A DNA stretch of 64,000 bases from Lunularia cruciata (lineage: Eukaryota; Streptophyta; Marchantiopsida; Lunulariales; Lunulariaceae), in contig OX419759.1 in assembly GCA_948567375.1 (NCBI GenBank), forward strand, positions 25,893,493-25,957,492, written 5' to 3'. Position 1 is the first letter of the stretch; each line of letters starts with the position of its first letter. The notes under the pieces are model-generated. The model was not told the DNA's origin. It saw only the letters and a program-made list of their open reading frames with translations, and did not search any database. The position numbers were made by a program, and so were the translations under genes. Below, piece by piece: positions 10,329 through 21,700 of this stretch.

Positions 10329-12190
10329 AAGTCATCAATGAAAACTTCCACAAATTTGTACAGGAAATCTTTGAAGATTGAATTCATCATCCGCTGGAAA
10401 GTAGCGGGAGCATTACACAACCTAAAGGGCATTTGATTGTAAGCAAAAGTGCCCCAATTGGTCGTGAATGTAGTTTTATCCTTGTCCTCTTCTCGAATGG
10501 ATACTTGATTGTACCTTGAAAATCCATCAAGAAAACTATAACAAGAATGACCAGCTACCTGATCTAAAATTGTATTGGTAAAAGGCAAGGGATGATGATC
10601 TTTCCTTGTGACTGCGTTCAACTTCCAAAAGTCTTGGCACACTCGGATCTTCCCTGTTTTCTTCTTTGGGACAATGACAATGGGGGAAACCCATTCACTG
10701 CTTAAGACAGGGAAGATGATTCCGGCCCCTAAGTACTTATTGATTTCATCTTTCACCAACAGCGAGTACTTTGGGTTCAGGCGGTATTGCCGCTGCTGAA
10801 CCGGAACTGCACCTTCAATGACATCAATCCGGTGTTCTCCAAATTCTCGTGGAATACCCGGCATTTGATCAATAGACCAAGTGAATACATCCTCGAATTC
10901 TATAAACAATGCAGTGTATCCTGCCAACTCCTCCGAAGTGACTGTCTTTGAGATTTTCAAAATTTTTCCTTCAATTAATAAAACATCTTGACAGTCATCG
11001 GGGTTGATGACACCTTCAACGTGGCTTACTCGGCTTAACCCGAGGCAAGTTGCCATCAAACCCCCTTCCTCCAAGTCAGGTTCACCCGAGGCAAGGTCAT
11101 ATGGGTCTTTGTCTTTGACATCCACCTCGTAGCATTCCAAGTAATTAACTTGGACTTTGTCTTTGGATTCATCTGAGGACGAAGACAATGAGTCTTCGGA
11201 TTTGTCCTCCTCTTCCAACGAACTTGTTTCCCTGAGGTGGGGAACTGGAGATCCTAAATCTTTTTTTTCAATACAATAGATAGCAGGCAGGTCCTTCTTT
11301 GAAATCGACCTCACCTTCTTGAGTGCCAAATTTAGCTGCCTCTTGTACAACTTGTTATCTTCCCACAATTGCTTGAATGTAATGTTGGCATTTGTTGCTG
11401 CCAGATCTGCTACAAAATCGTGTTGGGGAACTCCTCCTAATTTGACCGTCTTCACCTTCAGCTTTAGGTCCGAAGTCTCTCCATGTTCCCTCTTGACTTC
11501 GGGACGCTTCAAAATGGTAACGGGCTTGCTAATGGCTTTAACCCAAGGTTCCTCGGGTTGGCACACCTCGGCTTGGATCAGACCCTTTACTTCGGATTGG
11601 ATGCCCGCCGGAAAAACTGGAGACTTCGTCCTCATCTCCTCTTCCAAACTCAGTTCCTGAGTCTTGAGTAGTGCCTCCTTTAGTTCTTTTTGCAAGGCTT
11701 TAGCTTTGGCTTTTGCGAGGATCTTTTCCTCCTTGGCAGAAAGAATTGCCTTTGGGCGCAGTCTCTTTGTCTTTCTGGAAGACGATGAGGTCGTACTTAG
11801 TTCTTCGGGATCACGCTTCTTCTTGCTGGAGCGTGTCTCAACTTTCAAAATTTCAAGGTCCGGCCATTCTCCTTCCAAGGCCGGACTCCCTTCTTGAGGT
11901 CTTTCTTCCTCTAGAGTGATACAATTTACATTAGTATCCCCCTTTGGCTGAATTGCTGCACGCTCAGTGGGGGTCTGTACATACTTTACAGGTGGCTTCA
12001 GGTTTGGTGGGTGAGGACATTGGTTGCCCGTATGCCTTGATCTTTTACAATTTCCACACAAGGGAACATACCCGATTTGCCTTCTTGGCTCGGGACAGTT
12101 TGGAGACCAATGTCCCATCGAGCCACAATTATAACAGCCTTTTCTGCAACATTCTGAGGGCAATTCTGGTTGCTCATTGGTGGTCTTCAT
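10313..12190 (-). pseudogene. GL-1 gag end plus reverse transcriptase (protease deleted)
   Basis: An open frame of 625 codons. Near its start are two CCHC zinc knuckles, CYNCGSMGHWSPNC and CGNCKRSRHTGNQC. A Lys-rich region follows (about residues 100-230), then an acidic Ser-rich stretch, then RT with W-V-S-P-I-V-I-V, LNAVTRKDHHPLPF, MPFRLCNAPATFQR and the active site FIDDFCVFG at 10342-10316. Compared with GL-2 (49402-49860), about 385 bp encoding the aspartic protease is gone, and the sequence runs from D-L-G-S-P straight to the acidic linker without breaking the frame. The stop after FCVFG is CAA to TGA relative to GL-2. Without protease and with pol cut here, the product would be inactive. 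Confidence 0.88.
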
Positions 12191-13733
12191 GGAGGAGCAT
12201 TGGGGTTATACTCCCTTGGTCCAAACCTCGGACCTTGGTAAGATGTGCTCGCTTGAGGCTGTACTTCTTGTGTTTGGTACATAGCCTCTTCGTCCTCATC
12301 TTGGTTCCATCTCGGAACCCAATCAATTTACTGCACCAGGAATGCATTACGAGTATTCCATTCTGTGTTTGTGTGGCCTGATTTGCCACATGTGGTGCAC
12401 CATACATTTGATCTCCCAAATGTCGGAGCCTTCCTTCTGTCTTTGGCCCCAATCATCTGAATCTTGAAATCCAAAAACTCTTGATGAGGGGATCCAGCTT
12501 GGTATCCACCTTATTTACACTCTTTGGTGGAGGAGTCACTGGTTTCTTACCTCCACATCTTCTTACTCATCTTGGCTTTGATTCTTCTTTGGATTCCAAA
12601 GAAGAGCTCAAAGACGTGGAGGATTTGTCCAAAGAAGGGGATGTACTGCACAAAGCTCTCCTTCTAGGCTTCTTGTCTTTCTTCTCCCAATTTCTTCGGT
12701 TACCGGTAGAGTGAGAGTGGGCCGCCTCGTAATGAGCGACATGTTTGAGTACTTTGTCAAGGGAAGTTACATTCCTCTCCCTTGCAAAGATTTGTATTTC
12801 TGGTGAAAGTCCCCCAAGGAACCAGGTAATGGCTTGGGCATCGGAGTAACCCACCACCCCCGATTGCTTGGGAACTCGGTTCAATAGTGCCATGAACTGC
12901 TCAGAGTAGTCTCTCACCTTCTCCTTCTTGCCTTAGTCTAAATCATTTAGTGCCGCAAAGACACTTGTGTCGTAATCAACCTCCCAAAATTGTTCCAGGA
13001 AGTTGTTTCTCAAGTCTGCCCAGTCCGCTGGTACGAACCCCTTTTGGGTCACATGGGTGTACCAGCTCCGAGCTTTCTTTCGGAGCAAACTTGGGAAAAT
13101 TCTCAGTTGATCTGCCGAGTCATGCTCCTTACTAGCAAAGGAGATGACTTCAAATTCTATGATGAATTCATCAAGGTGTTCGTCTTGTTCTGTCCCCTTG
13201 TACTTTTGATAGGCGTGTTGGGTGACAGGCAACAAAGTCTTCACTCAATGCACTGGGATCGGCTGAGGTAGTGCTGAACTTGACGGAACTGAAGGATTGG
13301 CTGGTATCGATGCCGTGTTGTCAGCCCAAGGGTTCCAATTTGTCAAATTCAAGGTGGGGTCTTCTTCAACAATTTCTGCTATGAGGGTGTCAACTTCAAC
13401 CCGGGTGGAAGATTCAGGATCAACACCTTCGATTGGTTCTTCAAAATACCTTCAGGACAATCGAGGAATCATCCGTAGAAGATGTTGACACTTGTCTTTA
13501 GTAAGTGTTTGTGCTGTCTTTTCTTGAACAAAGTTCTTCAAGGACACAACTTCCTTTACAGCTCTAAGGGAAGTCGGTGTACTAGGCCGCAATGCATATG
13601 TTTGCCCACTCAATTCTTTCTTCTTCTTGGACAAAGAGGAAGATGCAAAGTAGCCTTGCCAACCGCCTTCGTGTTTCTTGTGGTCAAGTTCTTGCATGGC
13701 TTCTTGCACTTCATGAAGGAGTTGAAAGTCCAA
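12174..13733 (-). pseudogene. GL-1 gag, broken
   Basis: Gag in one main frame with stops at 13452, 12933 and 12567. Recognisable gag features are A-R-S-W-Y-T-H-V, F-L-E-Q-F-W and Y-S-E-Q-F-M-A-L-L (the capsid-like retrotransposon gag domain, about 13244-12700), followed by a Ser/Lys-rich linker. A third knuckle begins the nucleocapsid region (W-C-T-T-C-G-K-S-G-H) but has lost its last Cys. A frameshift near 12190 separates this part from the two knuckles in the next frame. The start near 13850 is not certain. Confidence 0.75.
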
Positions 13734-13909
13734 CGCCTCTCATTTGGTCTTGTCAATAGTGGATAGGACATTCAAACGTTTGTCTTCTTCACGCTGAAGT
13801 GCTCGTCTTTGAGCTCTCTCTTCCTGTTGTTCTCTTGATGCAGACATTCATATTGCGTTGATACCCAGTTTCGAATTTGGCTTCGTATTCTTCCACTTCC
13901 AAGATTTGT

Positions 13910-13928
13910 ATCCCCGGCAGCGGTGCAA
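13910..13928 (-). other. Primer binding site of GL-1 (tRNA-Asp-like)
   Basis: Minus strand TTGCACCGCTGCCGGGGAT lies 7 nt inside the 5' LTR end. It matches the complement of the plant tRNA-Asp 3' end (TGGCGCCGTTGCCGGGGAT, from memory) at 16 of 19 positions. The GL-2 site at 36386 has a different set of three mismatches, so the family consensus is closer still. Confidence 0.7.
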
Positions 13929-14243
13929 AAAATCATGTGACAACCCGGCAAATATCACTTTTGCGATAATTGGGTAAGTAAAGTTTGTTCCCGCAAAGAT
14001 ACAAGTCAGAAATGTCCAAATACAAAGTCAAATAGTAACATGTAGTTCTTCTTGGTTGCATCTTTAATCTCTCAGGTAGAAACCACACCCAGAAGAGAGT
14101 AACAAGCACTGATTCGCAATCATGTCACAAATTAACACTCCATAATCACAACTCCATCAAATCTTTCCAAACAATCTTGATTGTGATGATTCAGGCTCTC
14201 CCAAAAACAGCACTTCACTGCAAAATGACTTCGCCTCAGAATT

Positions 14244-14501
14244 GTGTTCCACCCCTCCACTAAAGGCACAACTTCCTCGATCGAAATTGCTTCACATCAA
14301 CTTTGCACTGCACTCACAAATGCAGAATACTACCAACACTACAATTCCTCTCAAATCTATCAAGGCATTGCTTCGATTGCACTTCTCTCAGGATCAAACA
14401 CACAGAATGAAGATCAAGGTTGTGGAATCCAACATCCAAAAAGCACACTGACTTGCACTTCAAATTTCTTCACACACTCACAAACACAGACACAAAATTG
14501 A
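14244..14501 (+). other. 85-codon reading frame antisense to the GL LTR tail
   Basis: An 85-codon ORF on the strand opposite to the LTR. The same frame with the same length is open at 496-753, 32914-33171, 42171-42428 and, on the minus strand, 56553-56296. The product (starting M-F-H-P-S-T-E-G-T-T) is Ser/Thr/Gln-rich, with no motif I recognise. A sense-strand frame of about 68 codons overlaps it in some copies. It may simply be a stop-poor stretch. Confidence 0.25.
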
Positions 14502-14729
14502 TACTCAGAATCAAGCTCAAGCAACGAGCACTGCTTCACAGCACTTTGTTTAATCTATTCTCAGAAATTATGAGCGTTGAACAACATTTCTCTGCAAATG
14601 CCACTCTTAAGTAGTGAAGCAATCAACAGTTCTAACAACTATACCGTTCTACAACAACTCTTCTAACCTGTAGATCCGAAATGACAATGCACCTCTTCAT
14701 ATCTGCCTCTTCAAATCTCAAAACTGTTA

Positions 14730-16523
14730 CTAATCTGATCCGATGTGTACTTCATCATCGGCTTTCAAACCTGAACCAGAAGTAACTTTACTTTCTACTA
14801 GTTTTTCCTCGGGTTTCATATCTTCTACTTCTTCTACCAGATCTAGCAATTCTCTTTCCTTATCTGAAATTGCACTAGTGGGTAATCTATCTTACTCCTT
14901 ATCTTCCGACCTACTCTTCTCTAATGTCCCCACCGATAATTCCAAAGACATTTGTATTCCTATGTTATGTACTTCGGGTTTTGCTCTAACATCTTTCTGA
15001 AGTTTTTCTATCTCTATTTTCACTAAGTCTAATCTTATTGAAATGTTATCTTCTACCTCAAAGATCTTCCTGTCTACACGAGTTCTGAGACTAATTAACA
15101 AGGCATTCATATTGGTATCCTTCGCATGTCTTCGTCTTGTCTCCTGCACCAACAACTTCAACTCGTGCAGCCTCGTCTCTTCAATCCAAATGATGGCCTC
15201 TGTACTTAGCATTGCGTTCATCCTAAGGACTATCTCCTTCAAAGGCTCCAATCTCGTCTTCCTTTCATGTTCCCGATCCGCAAGCCAGTCCTCCTTGTAC
15301 ATTGCCAACTCCGCCTCAAACTCGGCTTTCACCGACTCCTCCTTCTCCTTCTGTACAACTCTCTCCTCTTGATTACAAAGTAACTCTCGTAATCTTTCTT
15401 CTTCTCTATATTGTGCTGCAAACTCTCATTGCAAGAGTTGCTTCTTCTCCTCGACACTCTCCATCACCCTATTGAGCTCTTGATCCTTTGTAGCTACTCT
15501 TGCCATAGCATGGATAACCTCTACTCTTGAATCAGCAAACTGCTGCTTCAAGATCTCGTACTCAGCTACTTGTCTCTCCCTTGCTATGTCACTCTTCTTC
15601 ACAAGATCCTCTTGATAATTCACTTCTCTCTTCAGGTCTTCAATTATCTGACTTCTCACTACTGCCTCCGCTCGCAGTACTTCTCTTTCCTCCTCACCTC
15701 GGGTTATACTCTTCTTCAACTCCGAGTTTTCTTCTTCCAATCTTGCTAATACCTGCAACACAATCTTCACCTCTGGACAAGTTGACTGCATCTCCTTCTT
15801 CTTGTACTCTAGCTTTACTAACAATGGGCACACCACTTCTTGCAGGTACTCCACTCCATCACTAACAACTACCTCAACCTGTGGAGTGATCTCCTTCTTT
15901 ACCTCTTCTTCTCCCAATACTCACCTTTTCTCTATAGTCGTCGTATCGGAATAGACGCCTCGCTTCCCAAGCTTTTAGGTGCTTCTTCCTTCACCGTACT
16001 TGGACCTACTTCCCACTTTGCCTTGCGTCTCGAGTGAACTCCTCTTTGTACTACAATCTTCTTCTCTTTGGGCATAGTTACTTTGTCTTCCAACTGTTTG
16101 TTGTCCTCGGCTTCAATTTCTACTTGCACTTCTTCTTCTTCTTCTTCTTCTGCAGCCGCCGGCACCGATGTCATTTTTCCTCCTTCATTGCTGTCGCTAC
16201 TTGTATCTCCACTTTGTAGCGTTAGCTCGGGCTCCTCCTTGTGTTCCAAGTCTTCAGTCTTAAGCTTGGCGTTGCCTTCCGAGTCTTCATCCTCCAACTC
16301 GATCACCACCATACCTCGCCTCGGGTTGCCTGTCCTGATCTTCTGAGGTTTCTTCATGTCTTTGGCTTCACCCTGCCGACTTCTCTTCTTTGTATTCGGA
16401 GTACTCACCTTGATCTCCACGTTCTTCCTTGTCTTCGTGTAGTAGTCGTCGGTGCTCCTGATTTGCAAGATGTATTGCTGCTCCTCAACATCGACCTCCT
16501 TTCTCAAATCAGGATGGAAGTGT
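14730..16523 (-). pseudogene. GL LTR-encoded ORF, C-terminal half (GL-1 5' LTR)
   Basis: Continues the ORF that ZK-1 interrupts at 16524-16527. First part (16507-15932): Lys/Arg-rich K-K-P-Q-K-I-R-T-G-N-P, then RRGMVVIELEDEDSEG and a long Glu/Ser-rich acidic linker, ending S-I-P-I-R-R-L with TAG. The next frame (15917-15426) is strongly coiled-coil-like: LEEENSELKKS, EILKQQFADSRVEVIHAMARV. After a gap of about 90 bp, 15332-14892 continues the coil (KAEFEAELAMYKEDWLADRE), with a GAG-TAA stop at 14892 and the family C-terminus following to about 14730. Heptad-like spacing of Leu and charged residues suggests a long helical rod; the role is unknown. Confidence 0.75.
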
Positions 16524-16527
16524 GACC
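16524..16527. repeat. Target site duplication of ZK-1 (left copy)
   Basis: GACC before TGTAACACCC; the same four bases follow the other end at 24330-24333. The bases just outside do not extend the match to five. Confidence 0.75.
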
Positions 16528-17206
16528 TGTAACACCCATTTGTGCATGTGTGTGGTATTGTGATATTTAGCTTGGTATTACAAGTACTTAAGAGATATTA
16601 TTTATATAGAGATAAAGGATGGTTCTATATTAGTCATGGTTAGCTAAAGTTAGTCATAGCTAAGATAGATGGGACCTTACTTTAGAGGAAGTAGAAAAGA
16701 TGAGCACCACTATTTTGGATTTTAGTGTGTTGACTTGGTATTATTCCTAGGTGTTTGGCTTTGGGGAAAGAGTTGAGAACTCTTGGGCCCGCAAGCCTTT
16801 TTGTTTTGGATTCTTCTTTAGTCCAAGGATAGCCCATGTGAAGGAATCCTTGCTTTAGTGGTTGGGTCAAGATAAGGGGAATATGCCCATGTGAATGGAT
16901 ATTCCTTTCTACTTTTTGACTTTACTTGACTTTTAGTCTAGTAACTTGAGCTACTACGGTAATTAGTAACTTTGGTATGTAACTATTTCACAAGTATATA
17001 AACAAGGAGTGAGGAGGTACTCATCATCCTTTCATTTGCAACTATCTCTCTCTCATTGAGTTCTCTAGTGAGCAATGTCTTGAGTCTTGGAGTGTTAGCC
17101 TTGGAGGAGTATGATGGAGTTGGGGTTCCTTGCCTTCTTAGTCCATGGTGCGCTACCATAATAGCCATCAGAGGTTCATCCTGAGTGAGAGACAGGCCGG
17201 CTCACA
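16528..17206 (+). repeat. 5' LTR of ZK-1
   Basis: 679 bp, TGTAACACCC to CCGGCTCACA. U3 contains repeated GTAAC/GTTAC motifs near 16943-16984, including the near-palindrome TAGTAAC-TTGA-GTTACTA (here changed by one base), just upstream of the TATA box. A C-rich/CTCTCTCTC stretch follows the expected start of transcription. Confidence 0.93.
16995..17002 (+). promoter_or_regulatory. TATA box in ZK-1 5' LTR
   Basis: TATATAAA, about 210 bp before the LTR end. It predicts transcription starting near 17025-17035, leaving an R-U5 of about 175 bp. The 3' LTR has the same motif at 24118-24125. Confidence 0.6.
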
Positions 17207-17418
17207 TTTTTGGTTCCGTTGCCGGGACCTCTCTAGAAGGCAAGATAATGTTCCGCGTCCAATTCTACATTAGGCAGAAGGAGGCTATGAGAGCTCACTT
17301 GGAGAGAACATTAGGAGAGGAGAGGGCTGAACTTATGTTAGAGAACCAAGATCCATTTGTATACCCTGTAGTTCATTATGATGTCTTTGAGGTGATTTTG
17401 TACATCTTGTACACATGA
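17185..17418 (+). CDS. Small leader ORF of ZK, overlapping primer site
   Basis: A 77-codon ORF that begins in the LTR and runs across the primer site. An internal ATG at 17248 gives a 56-residue product (M-F-R-V-Q-F-Y-I-R-Q-K-E-A-M). The same ORF with the same length is in ZK-2 (48476-48243) with only a few changes (R to K, R to C, V to I, E to Q), so it has stayed open in two copies of different age. It is rich in charged residues in the middle and hydrophobic at the end. I do not recognise it. It could be a real short peptide, an upstream ORF that tunes translation, or the first exon of a spliced product. Confidence 0.4.
   Translation: MRDRPAHIFGSVAGTSLEGKIMFRVQFYIRQKEAMRAHLERTLGEERAELMLENQDPFVYPVVHYDVFEVILYILYT
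17211..17228 (+). other. Primer binding site of ZK-1 (tRNA-Glu)
   Basis: TGGTTCCGTTGCCGGGAC begins 4 nt after the LTR. It is complementary over 18 bases to the 3' end of plant tRNA-Glu including CCA (recalled as ...CCCGGCAACGGAACCA). ZK-2 keeps the same 18 bases. Confidence 0.85.
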
Positions 17419-18067
17419 GAGGAATTGGAGAGATTGTGTGAGGTGGATTGCAGATTTTGGGGATTAAGGTGATTTTGGGCAAAATCTCAAGTTTGAGATC
17501 TGGACTTGAGATTTCTACACATGATAGCTTGGGTTATCTTTCAGTTAGCACACTTGAAATTATTGAGAGAGCTTCTATGCGCACTGGGCTAGAATTTTTG
17601 AAAGTTGATAGGGTAAAGTGCTCCCGCAACTGCATGCTCTCTGGAAAATTGTACAGAGTCTGCCATTTCTTCAAATTTTTAGTGAATTGTCCTGAAAATT
17701 TCCAAGAAAATTCAATGCATTGTATCCTACCTGGTGCCACAAAAATTAGAGAGAGATCATTTTTGCGCAGTGCGTTATGAGTTTTTGAAGTGAGGGGGGT
17801 GATTTTCAGACCAAATCTGAAATATGGGTGCTGAATAGAAAGGTGTCTAGGCCAAATGGCTCGATGAAAAGATCTAAAATTTTGCAGGGAGGGACGCCCT
17901 AGAGTTGTGATCAAGTGTGGAAAATTTCAGAGGACTGTGACATATTCATTGGGAGATTTGAGTGACATTGTGAGGAAGGGTCAATTCTGCAGAGTGGAGA
18001 TCTCATGCATGAGAAGTTTGAGATCAACAAAAAGCATGTTTGAGTGTTTAGATTCATCTTTGGGAAC
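17419..18067 (+). other. ZK leader without a clear gene
   Basis: About 650 bp between the leader ORF and the two-knuckle ORF. Frames are short, and the corresponding part of ZK-2 (47596-48242) is similar but broken differently. It may be untranslated leader, packaging signal or an intron. I see no tRNA-like or other RNA gene in it. Confidence 0.5.
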
Positions 18068-18544
18068 ATGGAGGGTCATCAAGAGTGGAAATTGAGATTA
18101 TGCAAGGTTCCCCAAGGGTTTGAGGTGATTTTAGGGGTGGATTTGAGGAAAAGAGAGTTTACAATAGAATTTGAAGAGAGTGTTGAGAGGATCCAAAAAC
18201 CTACACCACTTGGAGGAAAGAGTGAGTCTAAGTGCTTTCTATGTGGAGAGAAGGGACATAAGGCAAGTTCATGTCCATTAACCTTTGAGAGCAAGAGATT
18301 GAGGGAAAGGAGAGGCTTACTTGACTTGGGTTTGCATGTTGGACCTTCTTCACCAAGATTGGGAGGGAGAAGATCTAAGACCAAGGAGTTGTGTGAGGTT
18401 TGTGGAGTTGAAGGACTTCCAAAAGGACATGAGTGTAGTGGAGTAAAAGCACTTTTGGAAACTTTGGTGAAGGATCTTGGAGAGAGTCTTAGTACAGCTA
18501 CAGAAATACTACCACCTTCATCAGCTAGTTCTCAAGATTACTGA
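18068..18544 (+). CDS. Extra zinc-knuckle ORF upstream of gag (ZK-1)
   Basis: About 158 codons from the ATG at 18068 (M-E-G-H-Q), a start also present in ZK-2. The N-terminal part (RLCKVPQGFEVI, L-R-K-R-E-F-T-I-E-F-E-E-S) is predicted to be mixed alpha/beta. It is followed by a canonical CCHC knuckle, CFLCGEKGHKASSC (residues about 58-71), a basic linker, and a second, variant Cys/His cluster C-E-V-C-G-V-E-G-L-P-K-G-H-E-C. The C-terminus is Ser/Pro-rich. Gag, which has its own knuckle, begins 231 bp downstream, so this is a separate nucleic-acid-binding protein, not the nucleocapsid. Ogre/Tat elements are known to have an extra ORF before gag; whether this one is related is untested. The ZK-2 copy is also open (47595-47131). 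Confidence 0.65.
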   Translation: MEGHQEWKLRLCKVPQGFEVILGVDLRKREFTIEFEESVERIQKPTPLGGKSESKCFLCGEKGHKASSCPLTFESKRLRERRGLLDLGLHVGPSSPRLGGRRSKTKELCEVCGVEGLPKGHECSGVKALLETLVKDLGESLSTATEILPPSSASSQDY

Positions 18545-18775
18545 TGGAGATAATCTTTCAACTTATGGATAAACTATCCATGAGAGTTAGATTAATATGC
18601 ACTCTAGGATTTGATGTTGCTATAGAAATCTTGGAGCAACCTGAACCTTTTGTGTTCCCTAGAGTGGATTATTCTCAGATGGTGTTAGTCATGTATATAC
18701 TCTATTAGTAATAGAGTGAGAGAAAAGAAAAGAGAAAAAAAAATTAAGAGAAAAGAAAGATAGTGAGGGGTTAAG
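18545..18775 (+). other. Spacer before ZK-1 gag
   Basis: 231 bp with no ORF. The last 60 bp are very purine-rich (AGAGAAAAGAAAAGAG type). The gag ATG at 18776 lies in TTAAGATGG. A purine-rich run just before a start codon could help initiation on a downstream ORF, but that is only a suggestion. Confidence 0.4.
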
Positions 18776-21700
18776 ATGGGGAAACTTCCGGTTTTCTTTG
18801 GCAAGGATGGAGAAGATGTGGAGGCCTTTGTGAGAGACTTCAAGAGAGCTTGCATAGGAAACAATGAGAGGAGGAAGAATGAGTGGGCCTCATTATTACC
18901 AGATTTCTTTGAGGATGCAGCACTTACATGGTATGAGTCAGAATACCAAAAGAGAGAGAGGAGAGAGGGGGAAGAGGAGTCTTGGGAGACTTTGACTTCA
19001 GCACTCATTGAGAACTTTCTTCCTGATGAGAGTTATGAGAGATTGATGAGTGAGGTTACATTTCTCAAGCAAGGAGATGGAGAGAAAGTGAGGGTCTATG
19101 TGGAAAGAGTGGAAAAGTTGGAGTCCAGATTTCGCATAGTGTTGAGGAAGGGTGGGGATGATGTGGAGACTACAATGATTGGCATAGGGGCCATGCTCAC
19201 CAAGAATTTTGTGGGAGGATTGAGACCACAAATTAGAAGCAAGGTGAGATATGAGAAACCTTCTTCCAAGGTTGAAGCTATCAAGATCGCAATTCGTATG
19301 GAGGAGAGTTTGGAAGGGGATGAGAGTGATTTGGTGGTGAAGGAGGTTGTGCATCCTCCTCAAGGCTACAAGTATGGTGGAACTTCTGATACTTTGGTGA
19401 CAAGGGTTGCACCACAAGTAGTAGTTGCTCCAATTCTTGCACCTCCACCAAAAGATCCACTCCAAACCATCACAGAACAACTTGCGGATCTCAAGATCAA
19501 TGTGGTGCAACTATGGGAGAAGAGAGAGGTGGATCAGAATGTAGGGAGAGGACCTAGGAGTTATGGAAACTATCCATATAGAGGAGGCCAACCAGCCAAC
19601 AATTTCAATGATAGAAATTGTTTTGGTTGTGGAGGAAGAGGCCATATCCAAAGGAATTGCCCAAATTCCACTTACCATGGAGGAAGGGGTTATGAGGGAG
19701 CCAATAGAGGGAAAGAGGGAGGTAGTGAAACCCAAGTGGCTCCTAATCCCAACAAAGGTAAGGGGATAGCATCCATAGACGTGGTTGAGAGCAAGTATGA
19801 GAAGGGAGAGTGCTCAAACTCCAAGGGTCTTAATTTGGAGCTTTTGGCACAAGAGAAGAAGAGAGCTCGTTTTGCAGAGGATGTTCACTCTTCTCAAGGA
19901 TTTACTTCAAGCAAGGATACTCCTATGTCTACTAGGAGCACTTGCACCTCAACACCATCAACAACAAAGACTCCAAGGAAGAAGTTGGAGATGGAGGACT
20001 TCTTGATCTCAAAGCAACAATGGAACTACAATGTGTTGGAGGATGTTGGTAGTCACAAGGCTAACATCACAGTGGGCCAATTAATTGCTTTGAACCCTAC
20101 CTTGAGAAAGGAGCTTAGAGGTGGTTTGAGTTCTACAAGGAGCAAAAAGAAGAAGAAGGCAAAAGTTCCAGTATCAATGGGGGTGGTGGATGCCAAGCCA
20201 GCACCATGGGAGGCTTGTGAATATGCCTCCAAGATTGATGTGAGAGTGAATGGTCACAACATCAAGGATGCATTGGTTGATGGAGGATCAGCAGTGAATG
20301 CCATGTCAGAAAGGTTGATGAAGAAGTTGGGTATGATACCCTCAAGACCTTCAACATTTGTGGTGAGCATGGCAAACAAGCAACAAGTTCGACCAGTAGG
20401 GGTGATGGATAAGGTGGTAGTTTCAGTTATGGGAGTTCAAAATCTCATGACTTTCCAAGTCTTGAAGGATTCAAGCTATGACTTACTTCTTGGGAGGCCA
20501 TGGTTGAGAGCAGCACGCACAACTGATCGATGGCACAAAGGGTACTTGAGGATTGGGCCATCAAACCATAGAGTCACTGTTCCTGTGACTAACACCACCA
20601 ACACTTCACATTCAGATACCCCATCTTCTAATTATTGGGAATCAGATTCTGAAGAAGGAGCTTCAGGTGTGGACACAAGCATGGAAGAGGAGACTTCCAC
20701 GGAGGAAGATGAATCTGAATCTGATTCAGATGTGTATCCCTTGTGTGCTATGGATTTTGCACCTAAGCCAGAGGTTTTGAAGGACCCAGATAAATCACCA
20801 TTGACACTTGAGGAGGTAGAGAGAAGGTTATCTACCCTCAAGTATGGCCCAAATGTTACCAAGGAGGAGAAGGTGAGATTTGAGGAGATTTTCCGCAAGT
20901 TCATCCATGTGTTTGCTTTTAGTTACAAGGATTTGAAGGAAGTCACCTTGGAGGAGCACAAGATAGAGGTGGAGTCACATGCAAGACCAATCCGCCAAAA
21001 GCAACGTCGCATTAGCCCACCAATATCTTTGGTTGTGAAGGAGGAGATTGATAAGCTCAAGGAGGCTGGATTTATCTTTGAGGTGGAGAATTCAGAATGG
21101 GTGTCTCCAATTGTCATTGTGAAGAAAAAGAATGGCAAGCTTCGGGTATGTGTGGATTACAAGAAGCTTAATGCTGTTACCAAGAAGGACTACTACCCAT
21201 TGCCATTCATTGATGAGATCTTGGAGGAGGTTGCAGGTCATGAGAGGTACAGTTTTGGAGATGGTTATAGTGGATATAACCAAATAAAGATTGCACCAGA
21301 GCATCAACAACTCACCACATTCACCACACCTTGGGGAACTTACGCTTTCAAGGTCATGCCTTTTGGGCTTTGCAATGCTCCAGCCACATTCCAACGGTTC
21401 ATGAACAAGGTATTTGAACCTTTCATTGGGAAATTTGTGAGAGATTTCATTGATGACTTTTGTGTCTATGGGAGCAAGGAGGAGCACTTTGAGCACCTAA
21501 TCAAAGTCTTGCAACGCTTGGATGAGGCAAATGCATCACTCAACCCAGAGAAGTGCATTTTTGGATGTGAAGAAGGTCTACTTTTGGGGCACATCATCTC
21601 CAAGGATGGAATAGCAGTTGATCCTGAGAAGGTGAGGAAAATCTCAGACCTTCCATTCCCTTCAAGCTTGACAAAGTTACGCCAATTCTTGGGAATGGTT

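Noticed and set aside
13900-13930. A tRNA gene at the primer-site motifs
   Set aside because: Only the 3' end complement is present; the cloverleaf sequence needed for a tRNA gene is absent at every such site.
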